Source: Candidatus Sumerlaeota bacterium
Lineage (GTDB): Bacteria > Sumerlaeota > Sumerlaeia > MWCT01 > JAUWMI01
Assembly (NCBI GenBank): GCA_030613245.1
Contig: JAUWMI010000012.1
Coordinates: 24,414 to 88,413, forward strand
Reading direction: 5' to 3'
Length of the DNA: 64,000 nt
Shown here: positions 1-8,516 of the stretch, in pieces
How the letters are laid out: every line of letters begins with the position of its first letter
How positions within the stretch are numbered: the first letter of the stretch is position 1
The notes under the pieces: model-generated
The model's database searches: none
What the model saw: only the letters and a program-made list of their open reading frames with translations
Told to the model about the DNA's origin: nothing
Translations under genes and position numbers: made by a program

Positions 1-20
1 ATTTATTAATGTAATAGAGA

Positions 21-38
21 TTCCCTGCATGCAGGGAA
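21..38. repeat. 18-bp perfect palindrome
   Basis: TTCCCTGCA is followed directly by its reverse complement TGCAGGGAA, about 57 bases before the rhomboid gene. It could be an operator or the end of a hairpin that starts outside the window. Nothing else supports a role. Confidence 0.4.
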
Positions 39-94
39 ATAGAAAGTAGATAAGCGCTGCATTCCGGCAAAGCGTTGATCAGGCACAGTAGGCT

Positions 95-790
95 ATGATT
101 CCGATCAAAGATGAAAATCCAACATCTCGGTTCCCAATTATCACGCTGGGCATCATCGGGCTGAATATCGCCCTGTTCATGATGTATAATATGCAGATGA
201 GCGAGCAGCAGCTGATGTCACTTTTTCAGCAGACCGGTTTCGTTGCTTTCGCGGTTACGCATCATCCCAGCCCCCCGGCATGCCTGAAGATTCTGACATC
301 AATGTTCTTACATTCCGACTTCTTACATCTCGGAGGCAATCTACTCTATCTCTGGATATTTGGGAACAATATAGAAGACCGCCTGGGCCCAGTCAGGTTT
401 GTTCTGTTTTATCTCTTGTGTGGAGTGATAGCCTCCCTGAGCCAACTGGCCATGACCCCTGATTCAATGAAGCCGATGATTGGCGCAAGCGGAGCAATTG
501 CTGGCGTGCTCGGCGCTTATCTGCTGTTGTTCCCGCGTGCTCAGGTACTTGTGCTGCTGCCTATTTTCCTGCTGGTCTGGCTGCCAGCGTCGTTCATGTT
601 GATATTCTGGTTTCTATTGCAGGTGATCAGCGGCTATGCTCTACATACGATGTTTCGCGAAATGGGTGGTGTGGCCTGGTTTGCACACATCGGTGGGTTC
701 CTGGCTGGCCTGCTGCTCATTCCTCTCTTTCTCATCGGAACGCCCAAGCCGCGCAAGAAACGCAACCTGATGAATAAGATTTTCTCCTGA
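95..790 (+). CDS. rhomboid-family intramembrane serine protease
   Basis: The 231-residue protein has about six hydrophobic segments and the rhomboid signature. The catalytic serine is in GASGAIAG (Ser132) and the catalytic histidine in AHIGG (His198). An upstream HLGGN (His78, Asn82) matches the oxyanion-hole region. The family cleaves transmembrane helices of substrate proteins inside the cytoplasmic membrane; the substrate here is unknown. Length is normal for a bacterial rhomboid with a short N-terminal cytosolic stretch. The ATG has only a weak upstream purine run, so the start is chosen because it gives the family's usual short N-terminus (I-P-x-x-D-x-N-P). It stands alone, 270 bases before the next gene. 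Identification is secure. Confidence 0.93.
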   Translation: MIPIKDENPTSRFPIITLGIIGLNIALFMMYNMQMSEQQLMSLFQQTGFVAFAVTHHPSPPACLKILTSMFLHSDFLHLGGNLLYLWIFGNNIEDRLGPVRFVLFYLLCGVIASLSQLAMTPDSMKPMIGASGAIAGVLGAYLLLFPRAQVLVLLPIFLLVWLPASFMLIFWFLLQVISGYALHTMFREMGGVAWFAHIGGFLAGLLLIPLFLIGTPKPRKKRNLMNKIFS

Positions 791-1002
791 GGGGATTCAA
801 AGGCTACGAAACGCTCATCTGAACCAGCCATGGAGTGAGATTCAGGGAACCATCAGCGTGTAAGGTAAAGAGCAGCACAACCAGTACACCCAGCCAGCGG
901 GTCTGGCCACGTTCGCACAGGCCGGAGGATTGCCACAATCAGAGAATTATTCCTTGCAAACTTTGCTTTGCTCTGCATATAAAAAGTCTGCAAATTTTGC
1001 AC

Positions 1003-1030
1003 AAGGCCAGAAGAACTCAGGCCTTTTCCA
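1003..1030 (+). terminator. possible weak terminator hairpin
   Basis: AAGGCC and GGCCTT are separated by 11 bases and followed by a short T run. It lies in the otherwise featureless 791-1063 gap, so it might end the rhomboid transcript. The stem is only 6 bp. Confidence 0.25.
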
Positions 1031-1063
1031 ACTACTTCTTCTGATTTCTAGAGGCGAGTCTGA

Positions 1064-2068
1064 ATGATGCGAAAAGTTCTAAGCCAAGTCATTCTACTGA
1101 GCATTCTCTGTGTCTCAGCCACACACGCGGCTACGGGCTATCCCGTTGCTATAACCGTGGAAACCAACAAGACCTCGTATCTCCTGGGCGAGCCGCTTTA
1201 CCTTTCACTGAAAATTCAAAATGTTACTGACGAGTTCCTGAAGTTTGGCGCAGTGATGAATCCTACAGCAGATGTAGAGATTTATGTGATCCGGCCAAAC
1301 CACCTTCCTGAACGTTATACAAGCGTGTTCAAGCCAGCTCTATACCCACAAACGATCTATGAGCTGGATCCTCAAGAATATAAAGTCTCCGAGCAAACGC
1401 TGCTTTACCAGAAGGACACCGAATCCGGACTCATCTTCGAACATCCAGGCCAATACACCATTGATTGTAGGATCACATTCCAGATTGGCGACAAAGGAGC
1501 GTACAAACTGTATCTTCCACCGCTCAGGATCAGCATCGTCGAACCCAAGGAGCTAGATAAGGCGGCCTTCCAGTTGATAAACAGCAAATCTATCGTTTTC
1601 GATCTCCATACCGGCCTGGCAAAAGAAGAAAACAAGTCTGTCTTTCGCCAAATTGTTGAGCAGTATCCGCGCTCGACCTACGCCCCTTATGCTATGTTTT
1701 CACTGGCTGGTGGAGAGATCTATTTGCAAAATCCCGCGCAGGATTATGTAAAAGCCCGGGCAATGTATGAGCGCCTCGTGACTGATTACAAACAGTTTGC
1801 GCAAATAGACAATGCTTACTATCGCATCGCGCTGTGTAACGACGTCCTTGGAAAGGAACGCGAAGCCCTCAAATGGCTTGTGAAAATCATGAACCAGTAT
1901 CCCGATAGCTCACTGATTCGCCGCAATGACTCGTTATTCAAAAAATATATTCATGACAAAGAAGAGAAACTGGAACCAGGAACGTGGATGCTGTTGCAGC
2001 GAGATTCTATAACCACCTCCTCATCAACCCAGTCATTCCACCACCGACGCCACTCTGTGATTCGATAA
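1064..2068 (+). CDS. secreted protein with beta domain and TPR-like C-terminus
   Basis: The protein has 334 residues. A signal peptide is visible: a basic start, then a hydrophobic core ending in ATHAA near residue 23. Residues about 25-160 look like an immunoglobulin-like beta domain (alternating hydrophobic strands such as YLLGEPLYLSLKIQN). Residues about 190-300 contain helical TPR-like units (for example YAMFSLAGGEIYL and YYRIALCNDVLGKEREALKWL), as in YbgF/BamD-like periplasmic proteins. The second ATG at 1067 is an equally good start. The function is not known; a periplasmic or outer-membrane scaffold is inference. It precedes the glycolipid genes on the same strand by 78 bases and could be co-transcribed. 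Confidence 0.75.
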   Translation: MMRKVLSQVILLSILCVSATHAATGYPVAITVETNKTSYLLGEPLYLSLKIQNVTDEFLKFGAVMNPTADVEIYVIRPNHLPERYTSVFKPALYPQTIYELDPQEYKVSEQTLLYQKDTESGLIFEHPGQYTIDCRITFQIGDKGAYKLYLPPLRISIVEPKELDKAAFQLINSKSIVFDLHTGLAKEENKSVFRQIVEQYPRSTYAPYAMFSLAGGEIYLQNPAQDYVKARAMYERLVTDYKQFAQIDNAYYRIALCNDVLGKEREALKWLVKIMNQYPDSSLIRRNDSLFKKYIHDKEEKLEPGTWMLLQRDSITTSSSTQSFHHRRHSVIR

Positions 2069-2146
2069 TAAGCCATGATGCCCTGGTCTGGGGCGCATCT
2101 TTGTGCCTGTGGTGAAGCATGAGAGCGGAAGTCTGAGGAATCAAAC

Positions 2147-3559
2147 ATGAAGCCCCTCGAACAGCGAGCCCTGCGGTCGTTCTGGAAAAGTCCATGGCTG
2201 ACGGTATTTCTCCTCCTGTTCGATGCCGTGTGCTACAGCCTGTGCTGGCTGATAGCATATTGGCTTCGCGAGGCGCTGAACCCGATGTTTCCCAATATCA
2301 TCAATGCTTTGCCCCCATATATCCATGCATTGCCACTGGTACTTGGCATCTGGATATTCACCACAGCCTACTATCAACACTATTTCCACCGTGAAAAGAT
2401 TTCCAGTCTGAATCAATTGTCGCGCATCTTTAAAACCGTGCTTACTGGCTTTATCGGAATCCTGGCTACCGCAACTCTTTTCAAAGGGCTGGATCTCGGC
2501 AGGTCAGTTATAGGTATTTCCTCCGTTCTTGTCTTCTTCTACCTTTACTCATCAAGAACGTTTCTGCGATTCATGAAACGTAGCCTGGTGGCGAAAGGCT
2601 ACGGCCTGACGCGCGTACTGATCATCGGGGCAGGCGTGATCGGCAAGAAGGTCAAGGATCGCATTGTGAACCATCCAGAGGTCGGGTTCCACCTGGCCGG
2701 ATTCATTGACGACAACCCGGCGCTTAAGGGCACCAGCATTAACGGCATTCCGGTACTTGGCACAACCCAGGAGCTCGTACCTCTCATTAAATTGCACAAT
2801 ATCGAAGAGGTATTCCTGGCAGTCCCCTCCATGCCGCAAAGCCGTGTCATGAACCTCGTTGTTCAGTGCGAGAGTACCCGTGTGGACTTCAAGATCGTCT
2901 CTAATATTTTTGAAATGATTACCAGCCAAGTCAAAATAGATGAGATTGAAGATACACCGGTGATCAAGCTCCAGAACGGTCACCTCCCCCCTTCTCAGGC
3001 GCTGGCCAAGCGCACTCTTGACATCACGGTTGCCCTACTGCTGATAGTCATCTTGTGTCTGCCTGCACTGCTCATTAGTCTCTTGATTATCCTGGACTCC
3101 AAAGGCCCGGCCGTATTCAAGCAAGCCCGCATTGGGAAAGACGGCAAGTCCTTTACCATGCACAAATTTCGTACCATGCACGTTGACGTCGAGCCCTTTG
3201 CGGAGGCACCAATGAATCCCGAAGATCTGCGCATTACGCGCTTTGGTAAGATGTTGCGCAAAACCAGCCTTGACGAAATTCCACAGATCTATAATGTACT
3301 GCGGGGCGAGATGAGTATGGTCGGCCCGCGGCCAGAAATGCCATTCATTGTAGAGAAATACGAGCCCTGGCAACGCCGCCGCCTCGACGTTAAACCAGGC
3401 ATTACCGGACTGTGGCAAATCGTTGGACGCAAGAATCTGCCTCTGTACCTCAATCTGGAATACGACTTTTACTACATAAAAAACCAATCCTTGCTCCTGG
3501 ATATTACAATTCTCCTGAAAACGATTCCCGTTGTGCTCTTCGGGAAAGGAGCCTTTTAG
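2147..3559 (+). CDS. polyprenyl-phosphate sugar phosphotransferase (WbaP/WcaJ type)
   Basis: This 470-residue enzyme shows the standard order. Several N-terminal membrane helices (about residues 18-135) come first, then a Rossmann-like domain beginning at RVLIIGAGVIGKKV (about 155-270). The C-terminal bacterial sugar transferase domain (about 278-470) has KRTLDI, a membrane helix, KFRTM, SLDEIPQ, VGPRPE and PGITGLWQ. The family moves a hexose-1-phosphate from a UDP-sugar to undecaprenyl phosphate at the cytoplasmic membrane. That is the first step of exopolysaccharide or O-antigen repeat-unit assembly. Which sugar is used cannot be read from the sequence. A GAGGAA ribosome-binding site precedes the ATG. 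No glycosyltransferase cluster follows, but the next two genes also act on UDP-sugars or lipid A. Confidence 0.92.
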   Translation: MKPLEQRALRSFWKSPWLTVFLLLFDAVCYSLCWLIAYWLREALNPMFPNIINALPPYIHALPLVLGIWIFTTAYYQHYFHREKISSLNQLSRIFKTVLTGFIGILATATLFKGLDLGRSVIGISSVLVFFYLYSSRTFLRFMKRSLVAKGYGLTRVLIIGAGVIGKKVKDRIVNHPEVGFHLAGFIDDNPALKGTSINGIPVLGTTQELVPLIKLHNIEEVFLAVPSMPQSRVMNLVVQCESTRVDFKIVSNIFEMITSQVKIDEIEDTPVIKLQNGHLPPSQALAKRTLDITVALLLIVILCLPALLISLLIILDSKGPAVFKQARIGKDGKSFTMHKFRTMHVDVEPFAEAPMNPEDLRITRFGKMLRKTSLDEIPQIYNVLRGEMSMVGPRPEMPFIVEKYEPWQRRRLDVKPGITGLWQIVGRKNLPLYLNLEYDFYYIKNQSLLLDITILLKTIPVVLFGKGAF

Positions 3560-3615
3560 ACGAGTTATGCCCTATTCATAAGAGACAATCTGGAACAGAG
3601 AGGGGATCGCCGGTC

Positions 3616-4578
3616 ATGAAAAAAGTCCGTGTTGGTGTGGTTGGTGTGGGCCATCTTGGTCAGCATCATGCACGAATCTATGCAAAGAATACTCACTGCG
3701 AGCTGATTGGCATCGTAGACATCAAGAAGAAGGTGGCCACCAAAATTGCTCATACCTATAACACCCAGAGTTTTTTCGACTACCACTACTTGATTGGCCA
3801 GATAGATGCAGTCAGTATTGCCGTCCCAACTGTCTCTCACTACGAAATAGCCAAGGCCTTTCTAGAAAACAACGTGCATGTCCTGGTGGAGAAACCCATC
3901 ACCACCACGGTCAAGGAAGCCCACGAGCTAATCGTACTGGCCAGGAAGCGGAACTTGATTTTGCAAGTGGGCCATATTGAGAGGTTCAATGCTGCGATTC
4001 GCAAACTCAATGAAATTCTAAAGATGCCAAAATTTATTGAGGCACATCGCCTGGGGCCCTTTGATCCCCGCGTTAAAGACATTGGCGTAGTCATGGATCT
4101 CATGATCCATGATGTTGACATTATCCTACGCATTGTAAAATCGCCAATTCAATCCATTGAAGCAGTTGGCATCCCAATACTCACTGACAAAGAAGACCTT
4201 GCTAATGCCCGTATTCGGTTTGAGAATGGCTGCATTGCCAACATTACCGTCAGCCGGGTCTCACCGCACCCCATGCGCAAAATCCGCATCTTCCAGCCTG
4301 ATGCGTATATCTCCGTTGATTATCGCAAACAATCCATGGAGATTTACCGAAAGATAGAGAACCCAAATTCGCAAAAGGGCGACCTGCCTTCGAAGATTGT
4401 CAGGAAAAAAATCCGCTTGAAAAGCGAGGAACCACTGAAGGTGGAACTCGACCATTTTATCAAGTGTGTCCAGAAGGGCGTCCAGCCCACTGTTACGGGC
4501 GAGCACGCCCGCGATGCCCTGGAGATCGTCGTGCAAATCTCACAGGAAATCCGCAAGCGTATCAATGAGCAACAGTAG
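3616..4578 (+). CDS. Gfo/Idh/MocA-family NAD(P)-dependent oxidoreductase
   Basis: The 320-residue protein begins MKKVRVGVVGVGHLGQHHA, a Rossmann GxGxxG dinucleotide-binding motif. It also has the family signature VLVEKPITTTVKEA (about residues 93-106), with the lysine of EKP. The frame is open further upstream, but only the ATG at 3616 has a ribosome-binding site (AGAGGGG), and earlier starts would overlap the sugar transferase. Its end overlaps lpxB by 14 bases, so the two are translationally coupled. In several diderm lineages a gene of this family next to lpxA/lpxB encodes GnnA, the UDP-GlcNAc 3-dehydrogenase that leads to amide-linked lipid A. The coupling here suggests that role, but no GnnB aminotransferase is in the window. 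Confidence 0.88.
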   Translation: MKKVRVGVVGVGHLGQHHARIYAKNTHCELIGIVDIKKKVATKIAHTYNTQSFFDYHYLIGQIDAVSIAVPTVSHYEIAKAFLENNVHVLVEKPITTTVKEAHELIVLARKRNLILQVGHIERFNAAIRKLNEILKMPKFIEAHRLGPFDPRVKDIGVVMDLMIHDVDIILRIVKSPIQSIEAVGIPILTDKEDLANARIRFENGCIANITVSRVSPHPMRKIRIFQPDAYISVDYRKQSMEIYRKIENPNSQKGDLPSKIVRKKIRLKSEEPLKVELDHFIKCVQKGVQPTVTGEHARDALEIVVQISQEIRKRINEQQ

Positions 4579-5749
4579 AAAAATCCTGATCATCGCCGGC
4601 GAGAACTCCGGAGACCTTCATGCCAGCAATCTGGTCAAGCAGCTGAAGCGTCTGGATCCGACACTGGAGTTCATCGGCTTTGGTGGCAATCAGATGAAAA
4701 GTGCGGGCGTTCATCTGATTTTCAATATTGTTGACCGCCTTGCCATTATCGGGTTCGCTGAGGTGTTGAGCAAGATCAATAAGATTCGACGCCTGTTCCG
4801 CCAGGTCCGCACCACCCTGGAGCAGGATCGCCCTTGTGCTGTCGTCTTGATTGACTATCCTGGGTTCAACCTCCGCATCGCCCGCATTGCGAACTCCATG
4901 GGAATAGCTGTTATTTATTACATCAGTCCTCATGTCTGGGCATGGCGCAAAGGTCGGGTGCATGAAATTGCTAAGTACGTGGACAAGATGCTAGTCATCT
5001 TTCCATTTGAAGAAGGCATCTATCGCGAGGCAGGCGTAGATGTCACCTACGTGGGCCATCCATCGCTCGACGTCATGAAGCTCACCATGACAAAAAAGCA
5101 GGTGTTCGAACATTTTCAATTTGACCCGAATAAAAAGCTTATCGGGCTTCTTCCGGGGAGTCGCAAACCCGAGGTAGAGCGTCTGCTGCCCGTGATGCTT
5201 GAGGCCGCAGAGATGATTAAGGCTCGGATACCAGACATCCAATATGTCATTCCGCGCGCTTCAACGGTGAAGAAAGAGTTGATTGACTATTACATTGAAA
5301 ATTCAGGATTCGAGGTGCGTGTAGTTGATGCGTATCGTTACAATGTGCGCAGTGCCATGGACTTTGCCATCGTGGCCTCTGGCACCGCGACCCTGGAAAC
5401 TGCTTTCCTTATTTGCCCTATGGTGATTCTCTACAAAACGTCATTCCTGACCTGGATCATCGCAAAGAATCTCGTCAGTCTCCCCTACATCGGGCTGGTT
5501 AACGTTGTGGCCGGTGATATGGCGGTGCCCGAACTCTTGCAGAACGAAGCAACACCCTTGAACGTTGCCAATCGCGTTGTGAAGATTCTCTCTAACCCCA
5601 AAGAGATCGAGACGATCAAGTACGAACTGGCAAAGGTAAAAGAAATGATCGGTGGGCCTGGCGCGTCGAAAAGGGCCGCAGAGCAGGTACTTATAGTTGT
5701 CAACCAGCGCACGCCAAGCCCTGTGGCTACCGCGGTTGCGTCGTCTTAG
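4565..5749 (+). CDS. lpxB: lipid-A-disaccharide synthase
   Basis: LpxB joins UDP-2,3-diacylglucosamine and lipid X to give the tetraacyl disaccharide of lipid A at the inner membrane face. The 394-residue product has the family landmarks: AGENSGDLHA at the N-terminus, LIDYPGFNLRIA, YYISPHVWAWRKGR, LLPGSRKPEV and, near the end, ASGTATLETA with LPYIGLVNVVAG. The usual length is about 380 residues. The ATG at 4565 was chosen because MSNSRKILIIAGE is the typical N-terminus; the longer open frame upstream merely lies over the preceding gene. It shows that the organism makes lipid A and so has an outer membrane. Confidence 0.96.
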   Translation: MSNSRKILIIAGENSGDLHASNLVKQLKRLDPTLEFIGFGGNQMKSAGVHLIFNIVDRLAIIGFAEVLSKINKIRRLFRQVRTTLEQDRPCAVVLIDYPGFNLRIARIANSMGIAVIYYISPHVWAWRKGRVHEIAKYVDKMLVIFPFEEGIYREAGVDVTYVGHPSLDVMKLTMTKKQVFEHFQFDPNKKLIGLLPGSRKPEVERLLPVMLEAAEMIKARIPDIQYVIPRASTVKKELIDYYIENSGFEVRVVDAYRYNVRSAMDFAIVASGTATLETAFLICPMVILYKTSFLTWIIAKNLVSLPYIGLVNVVAGDMAVPELLQNEATPLNVANRVVKILSNPKEIETIKYELAKVKEMIGGPGASKRAAEQVLIVVNQRTPSPVATAVASS

Positions 5750-5884
5750 ATTTCTCCCACTCGCGAACAATAGCGCATACCCCTGAACTCGTGGAAAGCA
5801 TGCGCAAACAAACCTGGCTTACCCCAGCATCCCTCCACTTTCCAATGATTGCAGGCTCAACAGGCATGCATCCGCGCGTCTCCT

Positions 5885-6982
5885 TTATCTATGCTGCGTG
5901 GCAATAATCGCCTTGATGACCTTGAGCTCCTCCACGTCGCGCAACGCCTCGTTGCTTTGCTCAAGCGAATACTGCGTCTCACCCAGCGCATGCCAGGGAA
6001 AGGTACGCTGATGGCGCGCCATAACCTGAATGGAGCGGTAAAAATGGCTGAAATCACTTCCCCAGCATCCATAAAGATTTACATGCTTCCTGTTCAGGTC
6101 ACGGTGTGGATTCAGCGAGACATCACCGCAGTCTGTATATTGGCCAACTACGACGTAGGTGCCATCGTCTCGGGTAAACGCAAGGCCTTCGGGAATTGCT
6201 GCTGGATTACCAGTCGCTTCAATTACAACGTCTGCGCCGTGTCCATTCGTCACATCACGTATAGCACGCAGCCTCTGCTCAGGACTCTGCTCGTGAATGT
6301 CGATCACCATGTCTGCGCTCATGCGCCGCGCCATATCGAGTCGGGCAGCCGGTGCTCCCGTGACTACGATTGTAGTAGCCCCGCTCAGTCTTGCAAAAGC
6401 CACCGCACTTAACCCCACAGGCCCGGTTCCCTGTATCACCACGGTGTCGTTCAAGCGAATCCGCGCCCGCTCTATCGCATGGAACGCCGTGGGCAGTCCA
6501 CACCCACCTCCAATGTACGTCTCGGGCGACAATCCTTCGGGCAAACGAATAATTTTCACCCCTGGCTTAAGATAAATCCGTTCGCTCCATCCGCCCAGCA
6601 ACCCATCTCGCGCTGAATAGGTAATGCCATAGACCTTGCGTGCCGGACACCGCGTGGTTGCCTTTGCCACAAGACAATACCAGCAGCGACCGCAGGTTTC
6701 GTGGACGTCCAGAAATGTCACCTGATCCCCCGGCCCGAATTCCTTGCCTTCAACATCCACTACCCGGCCTTCAATCGCTTCAATCTCCCCTGCACTGACG
6801 TGCCCGGGAATAATGGGATACGGCACCCCAGAAAGCCGACCATGGTAGAGATGCACATCCGTACCACAGACCTCGCTGAAGAGCGTGCGAAGCACCACTG
6901 CACCGTCCTCAAGCACCGGGTCAGCAAATTCCTGAATCTCAATAGGCCTCTTCGGTCCAACCATAACTGCTGCACGAACCAT
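5885..6982 (-). CDS. zinc-dependent medium-chain dehydrogenase
   Basis: This 365-residue protein belongs to the medium-chain alcohol/threonine/sorbitol dehydrogenase family. It shows the catalytic zinc ligand region CGTDVH, the PGH motif, a structural zinc loop with four cysteines (CGRCWYCLVAKATTRC, about residues 96-111), and the nucleotide-binding motif GTGPVGLSA. AAGGAG lies at the right distance from the ATG at 6982. The substrate is not evident; the N-terminus and the cysteine loop resemble diol or hydroxy-acid dehydrogenases of the MDR superfamily. It is transcribed away from mnmA and converges on lpxB across 135 bases with no strong terminator. Confidence 0.88.
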   Translation of the reverse strand: MVRAAVMVGPKRPIEIQEFADPVLEDGAVVLRTLFSEVCGTDVHLYHGRLSGVPYPIIPGHVSAGEIEAIEGRVVDVEGKEFGPGDQVTFLDVHETCGRCWYCLVAKATTRCPARKVYGITYSARDGLLGGWSERIYLKPGVKIIRLPEGLSPETYIGGGCGLPTAFHAIERARIRLNDTVVIQGTGPVGLSAVAFARLSGATTIVVTGAPAARLDMARRMSADMVIDIHEQSPEQRLRAIRDVTNGHGADVVIEATGNPAAIPEGLAFTRDDGTYVVVGQYTDCGDVSLNPHRDLNRKHVNLYGCWGSDFSHFYRSIQVMARHQRTFPWHALGETQYSLEQSNEALRDVEELKVIKAIIATQHR

Positions 6983-7289
6983 ACAATACTCCTTCCCTGA
7001 TCACGCTCTGCTCAGGAAGCGCGCCGCAAAGCATGGGCTCTTCTTGTCTCTTCCTTGTGAAAATTTCGTTGCCATATTGAATACATCCTACCAATGACAT
7101 TCATCGTAGCAAGAAAATTAATCAGCGCTGGCTTGTTTCTTATCTCTCTTGGCAATATGGTGTTGGTCCAAGAGCTAAAAACCTATTGCCCCTGACCGCA
7201 ATGATTCAGTAGAACTCATTATAGAACACAGCAAGATAGATGAGACATAGTATCCATTTGATCTCTTAACCGCGCGAAGGCACTGTGCT
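6983..7289. other. divergent intergenic region
   Basis: These 307 bases between two divergent genes must contain both promoters. No hexamer pair close to consensus was found on either strand. No repeat or RNA structure stands out. Confidence 0.4.
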
Positions 7290-8405
7290 GTGGTGAACAT
7301 GGGAAATACCAAAAACAGAATACTTGTCGCCATGAGTGGCGGAGTGGATAGCAGCCTGACTGCAGTGCTCTTGCATCAAGATGGGTACGAAGTCATCGGG
7401 ATCACCATGCGGATCTGCAAGATGCCCCAAAGTGAGGCCATTTCGCCACGGCTCCGCAGCTGCTGCTCTCCTGCCGACGTTGCAGATGCACGCAGCGTGG
7501 CGCAGCAGTTCGGCTTTCCGTTCTACGTGCTGGATCTCGAGAAGCAATTCGAGCAGGAGATCGTCGCTCCGTTTGTCAGTGAGTACCTGCAAGGCCGCAC
7601 TCCAAACCCATGTATCTTGTGTAACGAGAAGATCAAACTCGGCACGTTGCTGGAAAAAGCGCGCACCTACGGAGCAGCAGAGGTTGCCACCGGGCACTAC
7701 GCGATTGTGGAGTACGCCCCAGCACAAAACCGATTCTTGCTCAAGCGAGCCAGGGATCCTGCAAAAGATCAGTCATATTTTCTGTTTTCATTGACCCAGA
7801 CGCAGCTCACCCGCTTTCGCACACCCCTGGGAAACCAAACGAAAGTTCAGACACGCAAACTGGCCAGGCGGCTCGGCTTAAAAGTTGCCAGGAAACCCGA
7901 GAGTCAGGAGATCTGTTTCATCTCCGATAATGACTATCGCCGTTTTCTGCGCGAGCGCAATGATGCGTCAGAAGCAATCCGCGAAGGCAATATCATCAAC
8001 ACGCACGGCGAAACTGTCGGACGCCATCAGGGTACACCTTTCTATACGGTAGGCCAGCGCAAGGGTCTCGGCATTGCACATCGCAGGCCGCTCTATGTCC
8101 TTAAAATTGATCCCGTCCAAAACGTGCTGATAGTGGGAGAAGAGGCCGAGTTGTTTTCCCGCATCCTGGTTGCGTCGCGGCCAAACTGGATCAGCATTCC
8201 TGAGTTAGACCGTGAAATCAGCGTATCGGCCCAGATTCGCTACCGCCATACGCCTGCGCCAGCAAGGGTCAGACCGCTTGGTGAGGATCGCGTGCAGGTG
8301 GTTTTCGAAAAGCCGCAGCGCGCTATCGCACCCGGGCAGGCCGTGGTCTTTTACGACAAAGACATTGTGGTTGGCGGAGCCTGGATTGATGAGGTGGTTG
8401 AATAG
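7290..8405 (+). CDS. mnmA: tRNA-specific 2-thiouridylase
   Basis: MnmA places sulfur on C2 of the wobble uridine of Lys, Glu and Gln tRNAs, using ATP to activate the base. The 371-residue product has the PP-loop SGGVDSS (residues 16-22), the nucleophile cysteine region NPCILCNEKIK, GHYA, KDQSYFL, and the second catalytic cysteine in ESQEICFI. It ends in the beta-barrel domain (YTVGQRKGLGI). Start candidates are GTG 7290, GTG 7293 and ATG 7299; GAAGG at 7276-7280 best fits 7290. The gene stands alone. Confidence 0.95.
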   Translation: MVNMGNTKNRILVAMSGGVDSSLTAVLLHQDGYEVIGITMRICKMPQSEAISPRLRSCCSPADVADARSVAQQFGFPFYVLDLEKQFEQEIVAPFVSEYLQGRTPNPCILCNEKIKLGTLLEKARTYGAAEVATGHYAIVEYAPAQNRFLLKRARDPAKDQSYFLFSLTQTQLTRFRTPLGNQTKVQTRKLARRLGLKVARKPESQEICFISDNDYRRFLRERNDASEAIREGNIINTHGETVGRHQGTPFYTVGQRKGLGIAHRRPLYVLKIDPVQNVLIVGEEAELFSRILVASRPNWISIPELDREISVSAQIRYRHTPAPARVRPLGEDRVQVVFEKPQRAIAPGQAVVFYDKDIVVGGAWIDEVVE

Positions 8406-8516
8406 CGGCAATCCGGCGCCTTTTCCCTGCTGCTTGGACCTACAGGCAGCAAGGCTAGCGCGGTGCAAAGACCTCCATACGTGCGGTATTCAGGCTGAAC
8501 GATCCGGCGCAGAGAT

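Noticed and set aside
835..1044. Small plus-strand frame after the rhomboid gene
   Set aside because: No hydrophobic pattern, family motif or ribosome-binding site; likely chance.
5849..6412. Plus-strand frame (187 codons) opposite the zinc dehydrogenase
   Set aside because: Shadow of a gene with clear motifs on the minus strand.
8425..8460. TGCTGC/GCAGCA hairpin between mnmA and the convergent gene
   Set aside because: Six base pairs with a long loop and no T tract; too weak to call a terminator.
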